Origin: Mauremys mutica
Taxonomy: Eukaryota; Chordata; Testudines; Geoemydidae
DNA: 64,000 nucleotides
Direction: 5' to 3'
Assembly (NCBI RefSeq): GCF_020497125.1
Contig: NC_059073.1
Coordinates: forward strand, 19,055,225-19,119,224
The position numbers and the translations under genes are program-made. Positions 23,408 through 35,692 of the stretch are shown here, in pieces (within the stretch, counting starts at the first letter, position 1; the number at the start of each line of letters is the position of its first letter). A model generated the notes under the pieces. The model saw nothing but the letters and a program-made list of their open reading frames with translations. It searched no databases and was not told where the DNA came from.

Positions 23408-24506
23408 CTGGGAAGAGAAAGGCTGCTGGTTACGGAGGAAAAGTGTTACGTGTTGGAGCAAATCTGCATTCAGCCCTGGTTCTGTTATGTCGGAGTAACT
23501 GCTTGGCATTTGTGCAGGGAAGGCCCCGATGCTCAGGTTTTTTTAATTGTTAGAATTCCTTCCTCAAAGTAAACAACAGAGACTAAAACGTCAACACACT
23601 TTTCAGCCATTGTAGTAGCTATTGCATACCTGTAAATGCAGTAATTTCTCATTCGATGGAGCAGGGCTACATACGCATTTGCTTTTAAAGTGAATTTAAT
23701 GGTACCAAGTGGACAGACAGTATAAAAACTCTTTATCCACACAATGGGTCCAGCGTAGGCAATGGCAATATGAGCCAGCCCCACATTTCCTTACCCTGGG
23801 CCTGGTAGGATGGTATTTGCATTTCCCGGACAGGACAATCCCTGGCTTCTCTGCTGCAAATATTAAGACGAAGGCTGGCTGTGCTGTGCTGTCTGTACAC
23901 TAGGAATAGATCCGAGGCCACCAACTCATTTTACATCTGCCAGAGTGTATATAATGGTCTATACCTGTAGCAGTTTTAGAGGATGATGTAAAACTCCCAT
24001 CATGCAACTACCCATTTGTAATACAGTGTCTTAGCACATGTGATCAAGCCTCTCTCAAACGGCAGTTACGGTGCTAGAGGGGCTGAGAGCCTGTGCTTTG
24101 TTCTCCGTTGACAACCGTCATGTCTGAATATATGCAGCCAGGGTCTATTTCACAATGATATCCATGTGAGAGGGAAAAATTCCTTCCTGACCCTAAGAGT
24201 GATCAGCAAACCCCAACAATATGAAAGGCAAATGATTTCCGCCTAGCTGAAAGAATACCTGCTTCGGTATTGAGGCATTGCATTCTCATGGTGAGTGCAT
24301 GTTAAAAGTCCCCCACTGTGCCTGGTCTGCAGAGCCCCAGCTAATGAAGGTTAGCTCTTCATTTCAAATAGTAGCAGCTCATGCTTTTAGCTCTGGAGGT
24401 TCCTGGTTCAGTCCCCCGTGTGCCAGCCAAGAGCATGGCAATCACACTTGCATTCCAGAAGTCTTGTGTCACCCCTGGGACTCCGGTCTGGTGCTACTGT
24501 ACTTAC

Positions 24507-24650
24507 ATCTGAACCTGCCAGAGGTCGCTAGCTGCACCCCCAGAAACCGTCTCTGCAGAATCCGATAGATGCTGGTCTCAGTAAATGTGTGGGCAGGTTG
24601 CAATGCGGTGAAAACTGTATCATAAACTTCCTCAAGCAGCAGTTCCAAGC
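24507..24650 (-). CDS. TG: Thyroglobulin exon 7 (type-1 repeat 3, end)
   Basis: It encodes residues 248-296, with LELLLEEVYDTVF, TFTETSIYRILQRRFL and GRFRC, the long tail insert of repeat 3 and its closing cysteine. The acceptor is CTTCTCTCACAG and the donor GTAAGT at 24501-24506. It is 144 nt with phase 1 at both ends. Confidence 0.95.
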
Positions 24651-24996
24651 CTGTGAGAGAAGAGAGCCTTTCAGCACAGGTGGGGGGCATTTTAAAAAGA
24701 GAGGCTTCATCTGCCATTCATACACAGCTGAGAGGTGACAGAAATGGATGCCTCCTACCAGACAAACATTGACTCCTCCATCATTCGAACTATGAGGCTA
24801 GATGATGGGCATTTGGTCACATACGTAGCTCCACTGAACTATCTGTGTGAGTGAGTGCCTACCTAAATGAGTGAGGACTGCATGATCTACCCCCTAAGAA
24901 ACTATCTGTTTCAGGGGCTGGGTTGAGCTGCTTTGTGGTAGCTAAGCAAGCTGTAACTGCGCATGGGTGACTGGACAAACAGTGTCCGAATTACAG

Positions 24997-25166
24997 AAAT
25001 GTAGGGCTGGAAGGGACCTCAAGGGGTCACCTAGCCCCTATCCCAGCCTGAGACAGGACCAAGTAAACCTAGACCATCCCTGACAGGTGTTTGTCTAACC
25101 TATTCTTCAGTGATGGGGATTCCACAACCTCCTTTGGAAGCCTATTCCAGTGATTAACTACACTTA
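24997..25166 (-). repeat. CR1 LINE 3' part, right piece beyond 27297
   Basis: The plus strand reads agggctggaagggacctcaa and then aaacctagaccatccctgac, the CR1 3' end on the minus strand. It stops at a TTA where the Harbinger-type element begins and resumes at 27297-27410 (tggaagtttttcctaatgtc). Confidence 0.85.
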
Positions 25167-27296
25167 GGCCTGGTCTACACTACGCGTTTAAACCGGTTTT
25201 AGGAGCATTAAACCGATTTAACGCCACACCCGTCCACACTAAGAGGCCCTTTATATCGGTATAAAGGGCTCTTTAAACCGGTTTCTGTACTCCTCCCTAA
25301 CGAGAGGAGTAGCGCTAATATCGGTATTACCATATCGGATTAGGGTTAGTGTGGCCGCAGATTGACGGTATTGGCCTCCGGGCGGTATCCCACAGTGCAC
25401 CACTGACCGCTCTGGACAGCAATCTGAACTCGGATGCAGTGGCCAGGTAGACAGGAAAAGCCCCGCGAACTTTTGAATATTTCCTGTTTGCCCAGCGTGG
25501 AGCTCTGATCAGCACGTGTGGCGATGCAGTTAAAAATCAAAATAAAGAAAGAGCTCCCGCATGGACCAAGCGGACGTGATCACTGTAAGGGCAGGCAAAT
25601 ATGTTCTATCAGCGCTCCGTTACAGAAGACGAATTAAAAAACATTTTTAAAAAATCTCCAGACAGACGCCATAGCAGGGACTCAGCGCACTGCTGCGTGA
25701 CAAGCGTAACGGAAAGCCAAGGAATCAAATGGACGCTCATGGACTGGAGGACTCAAGCTATCCCACAGTTCCTGCAGTCTCTCTGAAAAGCATTTGCATT
25801 CTTGGCTGAGCTCCAAATGCTTCTAGGGTCAAACACAGTGTCCGCGGTGGGTCAGGGCATAGCTCGGCAATTTACGCACCCCCCCCCCACCCCTAGAAGT
25901 GAAAGGGAAAACAATCCTCTCTTGACACTTTTACATGTCACCCTATCTTTACTGAATGCTGCAGATAGACGTGATGCTGCAGCACTGAACACCAACATCC
26001 TTGCTTCCCCCCCCCCACCATGGGTGGCTGATGGTGCAAAATGACTGGTACCCGTCCTCATCATCAGCCTATTGGCACATGGGGCAGTGCAAAAGGGCTG
26101 GTAACCATGCTGACTAGCATCCGTCAGGTCGATCAAGGGCGCCTGGCCCTAATTTTTCCTGGTAGATGGTGCAGTATGGCTGATAACCATCGTCATCATA
26201 GCAACAGGGGGCTGAGCTCTGTCAGCCCCCACCCTTCATGTGTAAAAAAAAGATTCAATTGCCCCTGGACTAGCAGAGGGATGCTGGGCTTCTCTCCTAC
26301 ACACTCCTTACTGTCCTATCTGGACTATCATAGCAGCTGGAGGCTGCCTTCCACTCATTTCTCACTAACAAGTCAGTGTGTCTTATTCCTGCATTCTTTA
26401 TTACTTCATCACACAAGTGGGGGGACAATGCTACGGTAGCCCAGGAAGGCTGGGGGAAGAACAGAATCAACAGGTGGGGTTGTTGCAGGAGCACCCCCTG
26501 TGAATAGCATACAGCTCATAATTTCTGCAGGATCTGACACAGAGCAGCTGTGCTCTCTGATACAGTGGTTCTCTAGTACACTTGCCCATATTCTAGGCAG
26601 GACTGATTCTATTTTTAGATACCAAAAAGGAGGGATTGACTCAGGGAGTCATTCCCAATTTTGGCTTTTGTGCCCCTGGCTAAGAGCAGACAGGGGCACT
26701 TATGACAGCAGCAAATGGTGCAAAACGACTGGTAGCCATGATCATCTTTTTACCAATTTATGGATTGGTAGATGGTGCAGTATGGCTGGTAACCATCTCT
26801 GCTGTCATGCAAAAGCAAAAGCATGCTGCTGTGTAGCGCTGCTGAATCGCCTCTGTCAGCGGCATCTAGTACACATACAGTGACAGTCACAAAAGGCTAA
26901 ACAGGCTCCATGGTTGCCATGCTATGGCATCTGCCAGGGCAATCCAGGGAAAAAAGGCGCGAAATGCTTGTCTGCCGTTGCTTTCCCAGAGGAAGGAGTG
27001 ACTGACGACATTTACCCAGAACCACCCGCGACAATGACAATGATTTTTGCCCCTTCAGGCACTGGGATCTCAACCCGGAAATTCCAAGGGGCGGGGGAGG
27101 CTGCGGGAACTATGGGATAGCTACAGAATAGCTACCCACAGTGCAACGCTCCAGAAGTCGACGCTAGCCTCGGACCGTGGACGCACACCACCGATTTAAT
27201 GTGTTTAGTGTGGCCGAGCGCACTCGATTTTATACAATCTGTTTTGCTAAACCGGTTTATGCAAATTCGGAATAGTCCCGTAGTGTAGACGTACCC
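25167..27296. mobile_element. Harbinger-type DNA transposon, non-autonomous, 2.13 kb
   Basis: The left end ggcctggtctacactacg and the right end, read on the minus strand, gggtacgtctacactacggg are inverted repeats; both continue into aaaccggttt. The flanking duplication is TTA (25164-25166 and 27297-27299), the target typical of PIF/Harbinger. No transposase frame exists. Positions 25420-25690 look like a decayed coding stretch. Positions 26030-26800 hold diverged copies of a unit with tggtgcagtatggctggtaa. It lies in TG intron 6 and splits a CR1. Confidence 0.85.
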
Positions 27297-27410
27297 TTAG
27301 AGTATGGAAGTTTTTCCTAATGTCTAATATTTTTACCTAAGTCTCCCTTGCTGAAGACTAAGCTGATTACTTCTTGTCCTACTTTCACTGGAAATAGAGA
27401 CCAGTTGGGC
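27297..27410 (-). repeat. CR1 LINE, continuation of 24997-25166
   Basis: It continues the split CR1: ttagagtatggaagtttttc then tctcccttgctgaagactaa. The homology fades after about 27410. Confidence 0.75.
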
Positions 27411-28088
27411 ACCGTCCTCTTTATAACAGACTTGCTGGGGCCCAGGGCAGAAAGCCGAAGCCTGAGCAACTTAGCTTTGCGGGGCCTCCTGTGTCACGGG
27501 GCCTCGAGCAATTACCCTTCTTGCTACCGCCTAGTGCTAGCAGAAAAACAGTTGTTGTGGCACAAGTAGGCTGTGGAGTTTTTATTACATGTTTAGGGGG
27601 TGAGGGGCTGAGAAAGAAAAAGGTTGAGAACTCCTGCTCTACAGAGAAGGGAGTTGTTCTGTCTCCAGGTCCATTCAGTTCTGCACCTCTCTGCTGAGAC
27701 TGCTAATGAGGCAGCCGGTTGCGTTGGTGGCTTTCTGATATGCAACCAGCCCAGTAGGAACCAGACTATTGACAGCAAGGACTCAACAACAATGGGAAAA
27801 TAACTATTGATCACGGCTAAACTGGGCTGGCCAGTGCAACTGATGATGCTTTGGTCAGACACTCTTAATGAGAAAATGTAGCTAGTAATCAACATCCTTA
27901 AGTGATCATGCCACAGATATGTATCTGGTACAATCAGCTGCTGTGCCTGCTCACAGATGACTCCAGCTTAGCCCTTAGCTTTCTCACTGAAATGAAGCGG
28001 TGGTCCGGGTGTTTGTTCATTATCTACCCTTCTTTGAGGAATTCTGAGTCTTGTTGCTAAGACAGAGCAGATTTTGGAAGGCACTTAC
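27411..28088. other. TG intron 6 remainder, nothing recognised
   Basis: A stretch near 27600-27640 ending aaaggttgagaactcctgct resembles one end of a hAT element; its partner end was not found. Confidence 0.4.
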
Positions 28089-28195
28089 CAGTCTTTGCTA
28101 ATTCCCGCCCCAGACTGTCAGCGCAGTAACAGTACCCAGAGACCTCTGGGAACATGCTTCTGAAGGCGCTAAATGTCTGGAATGCATCTGGAAAC
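28089..28195 (-). CDS. TG: Thyroglobulin exon 6 (type-1 repeat 3, middle)
   Basis: It encodes residues 212-248. It begins FPDAFQTF and carries GYCYCADSLGREL, the variant of the CWCV signature in repeat 3, where Trp is Tyr here (His in human). The acceptor is a pyrimidine-rich CTTTTCCTTTTAG and the donor GTAAGT. Phase 2 in and 1 out fit exons 5 and 7. Confidence 0.95.
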
Positions 28196-29969
28196 CTAAA
28201 AGGAAAAGCAACAGGTTATGAAGTGGAAAGTTGGTGGTGACCCTTTGACAATAACAAAGAAATCATATTCTTTCCCAAACTCCCACTGCAGAGATCACAG
28301 AACAAAGGCATTATGGCACTTCTGGTTATGTCTACCTTATGTCTACCTAGTTATGTCAACCTTACTCCACGGTGATTCAAATTTTAGTGTTTCCTTTTAT
28401 TAACAAGGCCTTAGACTATGGAGCAATGTGTCCTGGCTCCCCACAGGTCAGGATTAGTCCAAGATTTGCCTTGCTCACTATATACTACAAGAGTTTATAC
28501 ATGTGTTTCCTCAACAAATGAGCCTAAGCACCTTCGTCCTGGATAACAGAACCCAACGAGCAAAGGGCAATGAGGTCATTTCTTGGTCCGATTTCAGGCC
28601 ATTATTAGTCTTGTTATTAGCACCTAATGTACTACAATGATGAAGGCGGCAGAAACGTTGACAAATAATTTTGGATCCTGGTCCCACCTTTGAAAGCGCA
28701 GCAAAAATTGTAACGTATGTGTCAGTGAGACTAATGCAATTACAAATACCCTCTCGTTAGCAGCTTTCCACAAAGTCACACAAGATGACAGAAAGCCTAA
28801 ACAAAGAGGTTGTTTTTTCCCCACATCCGCTTTCCACGCTGAATTAAGCATGGAACGGCAGATACAAACTAACACTAATTTGTTACATTATGAAAACATG
28901 GGTCAATGGATTAAAAGGAAAGTTTTTTTTAAACGTATTACAAGTGAGACTGACTCTTATTTCTGGAGATCAAAGGAGCTCTGGATTCTTTTAAAATATT
29001 CTAATAGTGACGATAGCCAGATTCCAGCAAAGGAATGATTTAAGAAGGAAACTTAATATGGTCAGAGTTGAAAAAAACACCCCATAATCTGTGTGATCTT
29101 AGCTGACAGATATACCAGGGCTTCTTCAAGCAATTAGAAGATACAGTACTCTAGGTTCAGGCAGTATGGCAAATGAAACAGTTTCCCTATGTTTTAATAA
29201 ATCAGATTAGCATTATACATCCATGCTCATATTCCTAAACGTGATTTAGGCACACACCTCCCAGCTGTGTGCAGTTGTGTGGTGAAATCCAGCAAAGGGC
29301 TGTGAAATTCACTACCAAAGAAGTAAACAGAATCAAATAATCTAGTCAGGCTTTTCAACAACGATGGATGCTTTAATAAGCAGAAATAACGTATTACACC
29401 CTTAGATACCATGGTGATTCGTGCTGTATAAAAACCTGAGACTGGGTGGGTGGAGGGATAGATACATTCTAGACTGGACCCTGGGATACTGGTCAGGGAT
29501 GTTGCACAAAGGAGTTTGAAGCTCCTCTTTGCTTTCCCCTGGTTCTACTGCAGCTGTATACAGGGCTGGTCCCCCATGCAGTAGCTTGTGGATACTACAG
29601 TAGCCTTGGGGCTGCTCTAACGCCAGGCTGCAACATTCCCAAGAGACCAAAACTGCAGCCAAGTATCACTCTGGCATAGGGCTGTCTTGGCCACGCTTCC
29701 AGAAGTGAAATGGGAGGAGGGATGTAAGAGCCCCTACGTCAGCTTCACACCACAGATGATCACTCATACTCTGGAACAATCCTCCATGGGCTGGTTAAAT
29801 CATCTTTGGGGCCCCTTTATACTGGTGCTGCTGCCACACCCCAAGAGAGAATCTGCCACTAACAATAAAGTTGGCATGATAAAAGAAGAGCAATCAAATG
29901 TCATGCTCCAGGACATAGATGGATTGTTATTGGGGTAAGGAAGAAATTCAGAAACAAATTATTAAAGCC
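28196..29969. other. TG intron 5, left of a CR1 ORF1, nothing recognised
   Basis: Mixed-composition intron sequence with only short chance frames. Confidence 0.5.
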
Positions 29970-30135
29970 AGAAGGGACCTGTACGCTCATCACAGACAGC
30001 TACAGTGGCACTGGAGCCAGCAAACACAGCTGTAAACAGGGGAGTCTGAGTGGGACTTCTGTTGGAGGAGAGGGTGGGAAGCCTATGACAGATACAGAGG
30101 CAGCAGTGGTAGTGACCCAAGCAGTAGAAGACACA

Positions 30136-31220
30136 ATGAAGATGACTGGATGTGGAAGCTGCGGCATGTACGTGATCCTGGAGGGGTACCTGAAAAGAGT
30201 TTTGTCTGCATGAAATGCTGCCTGATAGAGCTGATGGAGGAAAAGATCCGAGGATTGGAGATGCAGGTGGAAACTCTGGTTGAGTTTAGAAGGGGGTTCG
30301 AGCAGATGATGGAGCAAAGATATGAGGAGTCTGAAGGGAAAAGCTCAGACTTGCAGATGGAAGCAGGACCAAAGAATTCTGAGGGGAGACTGCTGGGTGA
30401 GGAAAGTGGACAGTGGAAGCATGTGACTAAGAGAACCAGGCAGAGGAAAACACTGACTAGTTAAGGAGAAATAGAGCTCAGGAAGAGGTTTGCAGAGTTG
30501 GAAAATGAAGAAGGTGGTCGCTGAAGGTGAGAGGGCAAGGAAGAAGAGAAGAGCAGCTAGTCCTACAGGAAGAGGGGAAGAGTCAATGGAGACAACACCA
30601 AATATGAGCCCCAGGAGGATACGGGATGGGTTATGGAGGATTGCAAGGGTGAATAGGAATTGAGAGGACTTGCAGTCAGAGGGAACAGGGGATTGACTGG
30701 AAAATCACACCATCACCAGGAAAAGGCAGATCTACGTGATTGGGGACTCCTTTCTGAGAAGAATAGACAGACCTGTAACCAGAGCTGATCCAGGGAACAA
30801 AAGGGTGTGCTGTCCGCCGGGTGCTAAGATACGGGATGTGGACCTGAGGCTGAAGAGGATCCTAACAGGAGTGGGAAAGAATCCGCTGATTGTCCTTCAT
30901 GTGGGAACAAATGATACGGCTAGATTCTCGCTGGAACGGATCAAGGGAGACTATGCCAGGCTGGGGAAGATACCTAAGGAAATTGAGGCTCAGGTGATCT
31001 TCAGTGGGATTCTGAAGGGCAACAAAGGTGTGACAAGATTATGACGATCAACAGATGGCTCAGGCAGTGGTGCTATAAGGAGGGCTTTGGGATGTATGGC
31101 CACTGGGAGGCATTCATGGACAGAGGATTGTTCTCTCGGGATGGACTTCTCCTGAGTAGGCAGGGAAACAGACTTCTAGGATGGAGGCTGGCACAACTGA
31201 TTAAGAGAGCTTTAAACTAG
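30136..31220 (+). pseudogene. CR1 LINE ORF1 remnant (zinc-knuckle, coiled coil, SGNH-esterase domain)
   Basis: The 5' half of a CR1 retrotransposon. Near the start a CGSCGMYV motif and, after a frameshift, CMKCCLIELMEEKIRGLE give a C-x2-C pair and the start of a coiled coil. Positions 30736-31044 encode an SGNH (GDSL-like) hydrolase core with VIGDSFLRR (block I, Ser) and VLHVGTNDTARF (block III, Asn). After another frameshift INRWLRQWCYKEGFG and SRDGLLLSRQGNRLLG end at a stop at 31218-31220. The block V DGLHL motif reads DGLLL, so the catalytic His is lost. CR1 ORF1 proteins with this esterase are known in vertebrates. Confidence 0.85.
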
Positions 31221-32508
31221 GAGTTTGGGGGAGATAGTTGGGAGATGTCCAGGTTATCTCCACGCCAGATTTTAACATTGAGAGGGAAGAAAATGAAGTA
31301 AGAAAGGATACTGTCATGGGTAGAAGAATGGACATAAGGAGGAAGGGTAGTGTAGATACCAGTCTAATAGGTGATACTGGCCATGGGAGTCTTCTAGGCA
31401 ATTCAGGTTCTTATACCATGCCTATCACCATGGCATCTGAACATGTACAGCTTTCAGACAGGCTGCTGGGTAAATACATTTCTGGACATGATTTTTTAAA
31501 TAATTCAATTTAAAAATATACTACAGACCAAATTATGCCATGTTTTATGTGTGGATAGACACATGGTCATATCCTAGTATTGGTCATTTCTGTCCTGAGG
31601 TCAGAATATGACTAAATATAATGCAAAAAGAACAAATCAGGCCCACATAAGAATGCATCTAGGACTGCATGTGCCTAGCTTTGAAAATTCACCCCTTACA
31701 TTCGCTGTTCCTTTTTTAGCCATTGTCCCCACTATTTGCTTGTCCTTGTCCAGCAGTGGATAATGACAACATGGCCAAGATCTTAACTCTCATACCCAGT
31801 CACAAAAATGGCTGAAGCAGATGTGTGAACTGTGTCCATGTTCGTGTTTCTGTCCTATGTGTTCTGAGACGGGAGCAGGCGAAAAGAAAATGGAAAAGGA
31901 AGGGAGAGATACATGGATTTGTTGGTATCATCAGGGAAAGTGGGGTCTTGGCTTACATTGTTATTCATTTTTCAGTGACTCTAAGAAAGCCCCCTTTTAT
32001 CATCAGACTGTGCAGCTCCAATAGTATCCACCATTTACTGACCACACCCAGTGTCAAGAAAAGTGGCTGAGTTGTGTTTTGTACATCAACAACCAAATAA
32101 CAGAGAGGCAGAACCTTCATGGAACTATGACAATTTACAGCAGCTGAGAGATCTGCCCCAGAATCTTTACTGCGGAGGAAATGATGCAGGAAACAGAAAG
32201 AAAATAGTGTGGCTTCTCAGCTCCCAAACTCCTACCTTTCTATCTCCGGATTTTGTTCTGCTGCTCAACACCACAGCACAGCATCTGAGCACCTTCCATG
32301 GAAAATTAATAGCAAAGTCCCTCATGGATTCCTTGAGTCCCTGGCTCCTCTCCTTATTATGCTTGGAGTAGGGTTTCTGGGTTGATTTTATTTATTTCCA
32401 TTCTTGTAAGGTTGATTTGTTTCAGGGTAATTTTGATTATTGTGGCTGAGGCTTTTTCAGGTAGAAGAGAATGTTCATGTTTTGAGTGTCATTCTTAGGG
32501 TGCAAAGG
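31221..32508. other. TG intron 5, nothing recognised
   Basis: The first about 300 bases may be the continuation of the CR1 between its two frames; the remainder is unassigned. Confidence 0.4.
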
Positions 32509-32760
32509 AACCATGACCCAGTGGTTAGGGCATTGCACCTTGGAAGACCTGGGTTCAAGTCCCTGTTCTGCCACAGGCTTTTTGTGTGACCTTGGGCAAG
32601 TCATTTAGCCTCTCTGCCTTAGTTCCTCATCTGCACAATGGAGATAATAGCCCTGCCCTACCTCACTAGGGTGTTGTGAGGATAAATACATTAAAGACTG
32701 TGAGATGCTCAGATGCTGCAGTAATGGGTCTATGTAAGTTCCTAGAGAGAAAGGTAGAAA
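32509..32760 (+). repeat. MIR-like tRNA-derived SINE
   Basis: A tRNA-like head (cagtggttagggcattgcac, gggttcaagtccctgttctg) is followed by the MIR/CORE-type body gtgaccttgggcaagtcatt, cctcatctgcacaatggaga and gtgttgtgaggataaataca. Well preserved for this class. Confidence 0.8.
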
Positions 32761-34009
32761 GCTGGAAGTAAAAACAATCTTGCTTGGATTTATATGGTGA
32801 TATGGAAGCTACTCAAACCTAGTCCTGATGCCACTTTCTAGGCAAAACTCCCAATTGGGAACAGCAAAATGTCATTTTAAAGCATCACTTTCTTCACTCT
32901 AGTTGCTTTTTTGGTTGTCCGTACCCACCAACCAACTAGTGAAACAGACACATTATCTTTCACATTGACAAATCTGCACCAGGCACTTGGCCTGCCTTGC
33001 GGTACTTTTATTTTTGCTTAAATTAAAGACCAAAACTCAGAACAAGATTCACATTTAAATTAGACTCTATCGCCACTGGAATAGGCTTCAGCTAGAAGAC
33101 AGGCATTATGTTTACTTTACTGCCCTCTAGTGGAAAGAGACAAGCAATGAGTCTGAAGTCATGACCAGTTCGCCACATTAGAGAGAGGCAGGCAAAACTG
33201 TTTCACAGAAAAATTGGACTCAGCCTCAACAGCAGCTGTGCAAAAGGAGAGCTGTCCCCAGTCAGGCCCCCTTTTCCAATCCCTGTCCCTCCATGGCAAA
33301 CCTTGCTACTTCCCTCCCTCTTCCTGCGCCTCGACAGTACTAGTGTTTCCTGCCCCATCTGTGTGTTTTAATGTTTTAAAGTCCCCCAGGGGCCTGCCCC
33401 AGCTATGAAAGAGCCCCGGTCTCTCTCTATACTCCTCTTTTCACCCTCTGTTCATCTCCCACTGGCTGACTTGCTGCAACGTCCTTTCACGCACCCTCAC
33501 CACTGTGGGTGCAAGAGCCTCTGCTCTGCCACCCGAGAGATGAAACAGCCACCTCACTGACTCTGCATCTGTGTCCAGGTCTCCAATGGGAACATCTTTC
33601 ATCTCTTACCTGTCCCTCTTAATTTCTCTCTCCCGCTGCCCTTATCTAGCTTGTTCATTGCGTTATTTCATTCTGTATGGCGAGGGCTGCCTTGGATGAC
33701 AGACACCGTAAAAAAGACAATCATACTGAGATATCTGAGGATGCGTAAGGATACTCTGGTTCCATTGCCTGTGGGGTTGATGAGCTGGCTCCCGTTTTTA
33801 AAAGCACAAACTGCTACTGAGTAAACTAACATAAGTCTATTCGCTTTTGGGAAATAGACGATCTGTCAAGCGCTTTATCTGGTCCAACCGGCAGAGGGAG
33901 ACAAAGATTCACTGGGGTTAGTGTGGGCTACAGCTGGAATATGCAAGGATGTAATGACTCACGGAGGTCTGCAGAATTGCCACTCAGCTGCAGAAATGTC
34001 TGCTCCTAC
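32761..34009. other. TG intron 5, near exon 5, nothing recognised
   Basis: No repeat or gene could be supported in this stretch. Confidence 0.5.
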
Positions 34010-34169
34010 CTGTTATAACTGTGAACAAGATCAAAGACCATCATGTCCGTCATGTTGACAAATTTGCACTGGACAGGCAAAAATTCTCCATCTGCTGAGC
34101 ACTGTGGTGGGCTCCTTTCCCCAACTCCATGCAGAATGCGACGGTCTCGGATCTCACAGCTCCCCGGAC
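34010..34169 (-). CDS. TG: Thyroglobulin exon 5 (type-1 repeat 3, first part)
   Basis: It encodes residues 159-212, opening the third type-1 repeat: SCEIRDRR, PPQCSADGEF, PVQCKFVN and then FDLVHSYNR. In this repeat the usual CWCV is pushed into the next exons by an insertion typical of thyroglobulin. The acceptor is TTTTCCATCAG and the donor GTAGGA, with phase 1 in and 2 out. The open frame continues upstream of the acceptor for about 145 nt without coding meaning. Confidence 0.95.
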
Positions 34170-34329
34170 CTGATGGAAAACAAGTATTCACTGTCATGAA
34201 TTCATCTTCCCACGACTGCGTGACAGCAAGCCGCACAGCTTCATAGATTCCAAGGCCAGAGCCATGATCAGGCAGTCTGCCCTCCTCTACAACACAGGCC
34301 ATAGAAGTCCCCAAAATAATTCCTAAAGC

Positions 34330-34963
34330 AGATCTTTCAGAAAAACATCCAATCTTGATATAAAAATGGTTAGTGATGGAGATTGCACCACGACTCTGGT
34401 AAATTGCTCCAATGGTTAATTACTCTCACTATTAAAAATTTAAGCCTTATTTCCAACCTGAACTTGTCTAGCTTCAACTTCCAGACACTGGATTATGTTA
34501 TACTTTCTCTGCTAGGTTAAAGAGCCCATTATTAAATATTTGTTTCCCAGGCAGGTACTTACAGACTGTAATCAAGTCCCCCACTTCACCTTCTCTTTGT
34601 TAAGCAAAATAGATTGGGCTCCTTCAGTCTGCCATTATAAGGCAGGTTTTCTAATCCTTTCTAATCATGAATTATGGACACCTGAACTGGACACAGCATT
34701 CCAGCAGTGGTTGCACCAGTGCCCAATACAGAGGTAAAATAACCTCCGACTTGAGATTCCCCTGCTTATGTAGCCAAGTATCACATTAGCACTTTTGGCC
34801 ACCTGGGAACTCATGTTCAGCTAATTAGCTCCCCCATCCCATCCTCTTTTTCAGTCATTGCTTTCCAAGATAGTCTCCCTCATCCTGCAAGCATGGCCTA
34901 TGTTCTTTGTTCCCAGATGCATACATTCACATTGAGAAATATTTAAAGGCATATTGTTTGCTT
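34330..34963 (-). repeat. Old L3/CR1 LINE, right part beyond 35688
   Basis: The plus-strand words taattactctcactattaaaa, gaactggacacagcattcca and gccaagtatcacattagcac are the reverse complement of an L3/CR1-type 3' RT region. Interrupted by the solo LTR 34969-35687. Confidence 0.75.
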
Positions 34964-34968
34964 CAGCC

Positions 34969-35687
34969 TGTAGTAGGAATAGAGCCTGAGACATAAGCCC
35001 TCATATCAGAGGCCTGAGGCCTGGGCTAAAGTAGTGGCCAAGCTTTGCTGATAGAAAGCAAAGTTAAGTTGCGAGCAAGAGGCACGCCCTGCTCACAGAA
35101 TCTGGCAAGAACAGGGCTGCTATTGCAGAAATATACATTCCTAAGTAGTGCTAGGCACTCACGTAAACACATTCCAGAAGGGTGGTACCTCAATACCAAA
35201 CACATTCACCAACAATAACAGGAACACGCTGACCCATCCTAAAGGTAAAGTCAGGATGACGGCATGATGGATAGAGAAGTTTTGATTGAGCAGATAAGTA
35301 TAAAGCAATTGGTGGCACCCAGATGCATCAGAGGGTGGCACCCAGATATGTCAGAGGGGCAATATGTAACTTGTTCGTATCGGTGTATAAAGAGGTATCT
35401 CAGAGGGAGTGTCTTTGGCCAGTCTAGTGGGGGAATGAAAGTCCCACCATTCACTGAGCTGTGTCCATTGTCATGGGCATACATGTGCTAGTGTAATTGT
35501 AGACATTGATCCGGGGAGCTAGGACCATGCTTTGTCGACAATAAACCTGGCTGGGTGCCTTCGTACCTTAACAGATCTTGTGGTCATTGGGCAGTTCACT
35601 CAAGGTCTGCCATGCCAGCTGTCTGTACAGGGCCGGGGTCAGCACACAGAGAGAACACACACACATGCAGCCAAACACCTGACCACA
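34969..35687 (+). mobile_element. Solo LTR inserted in an L3/CR1
   Basis: The 719-bp element begins tgtagtagga and ends tgaccaca (TG...CA). The 5-bp duplication cagcc is at 34964-34968 and 35688-35692. A TATA-like tgtataaaga is at 35383-35392 and a polyadenylation signal aataaa at 35541-35546. Two tandem copies of ggtggcacccagat occur near 35310-35350. No internal genes flank it. Its removal rejoins the surrounding LINE. Confidence 0.88.
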
Positions 35688-35692
35688 CAGCC

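Noticed and set aside
26041..26439. 132-codon frame inside the Harbinger-type element
   Set aside because: It crosses diverged internal repeats and shows no DDE or Myb motif, so it is not a transposase.
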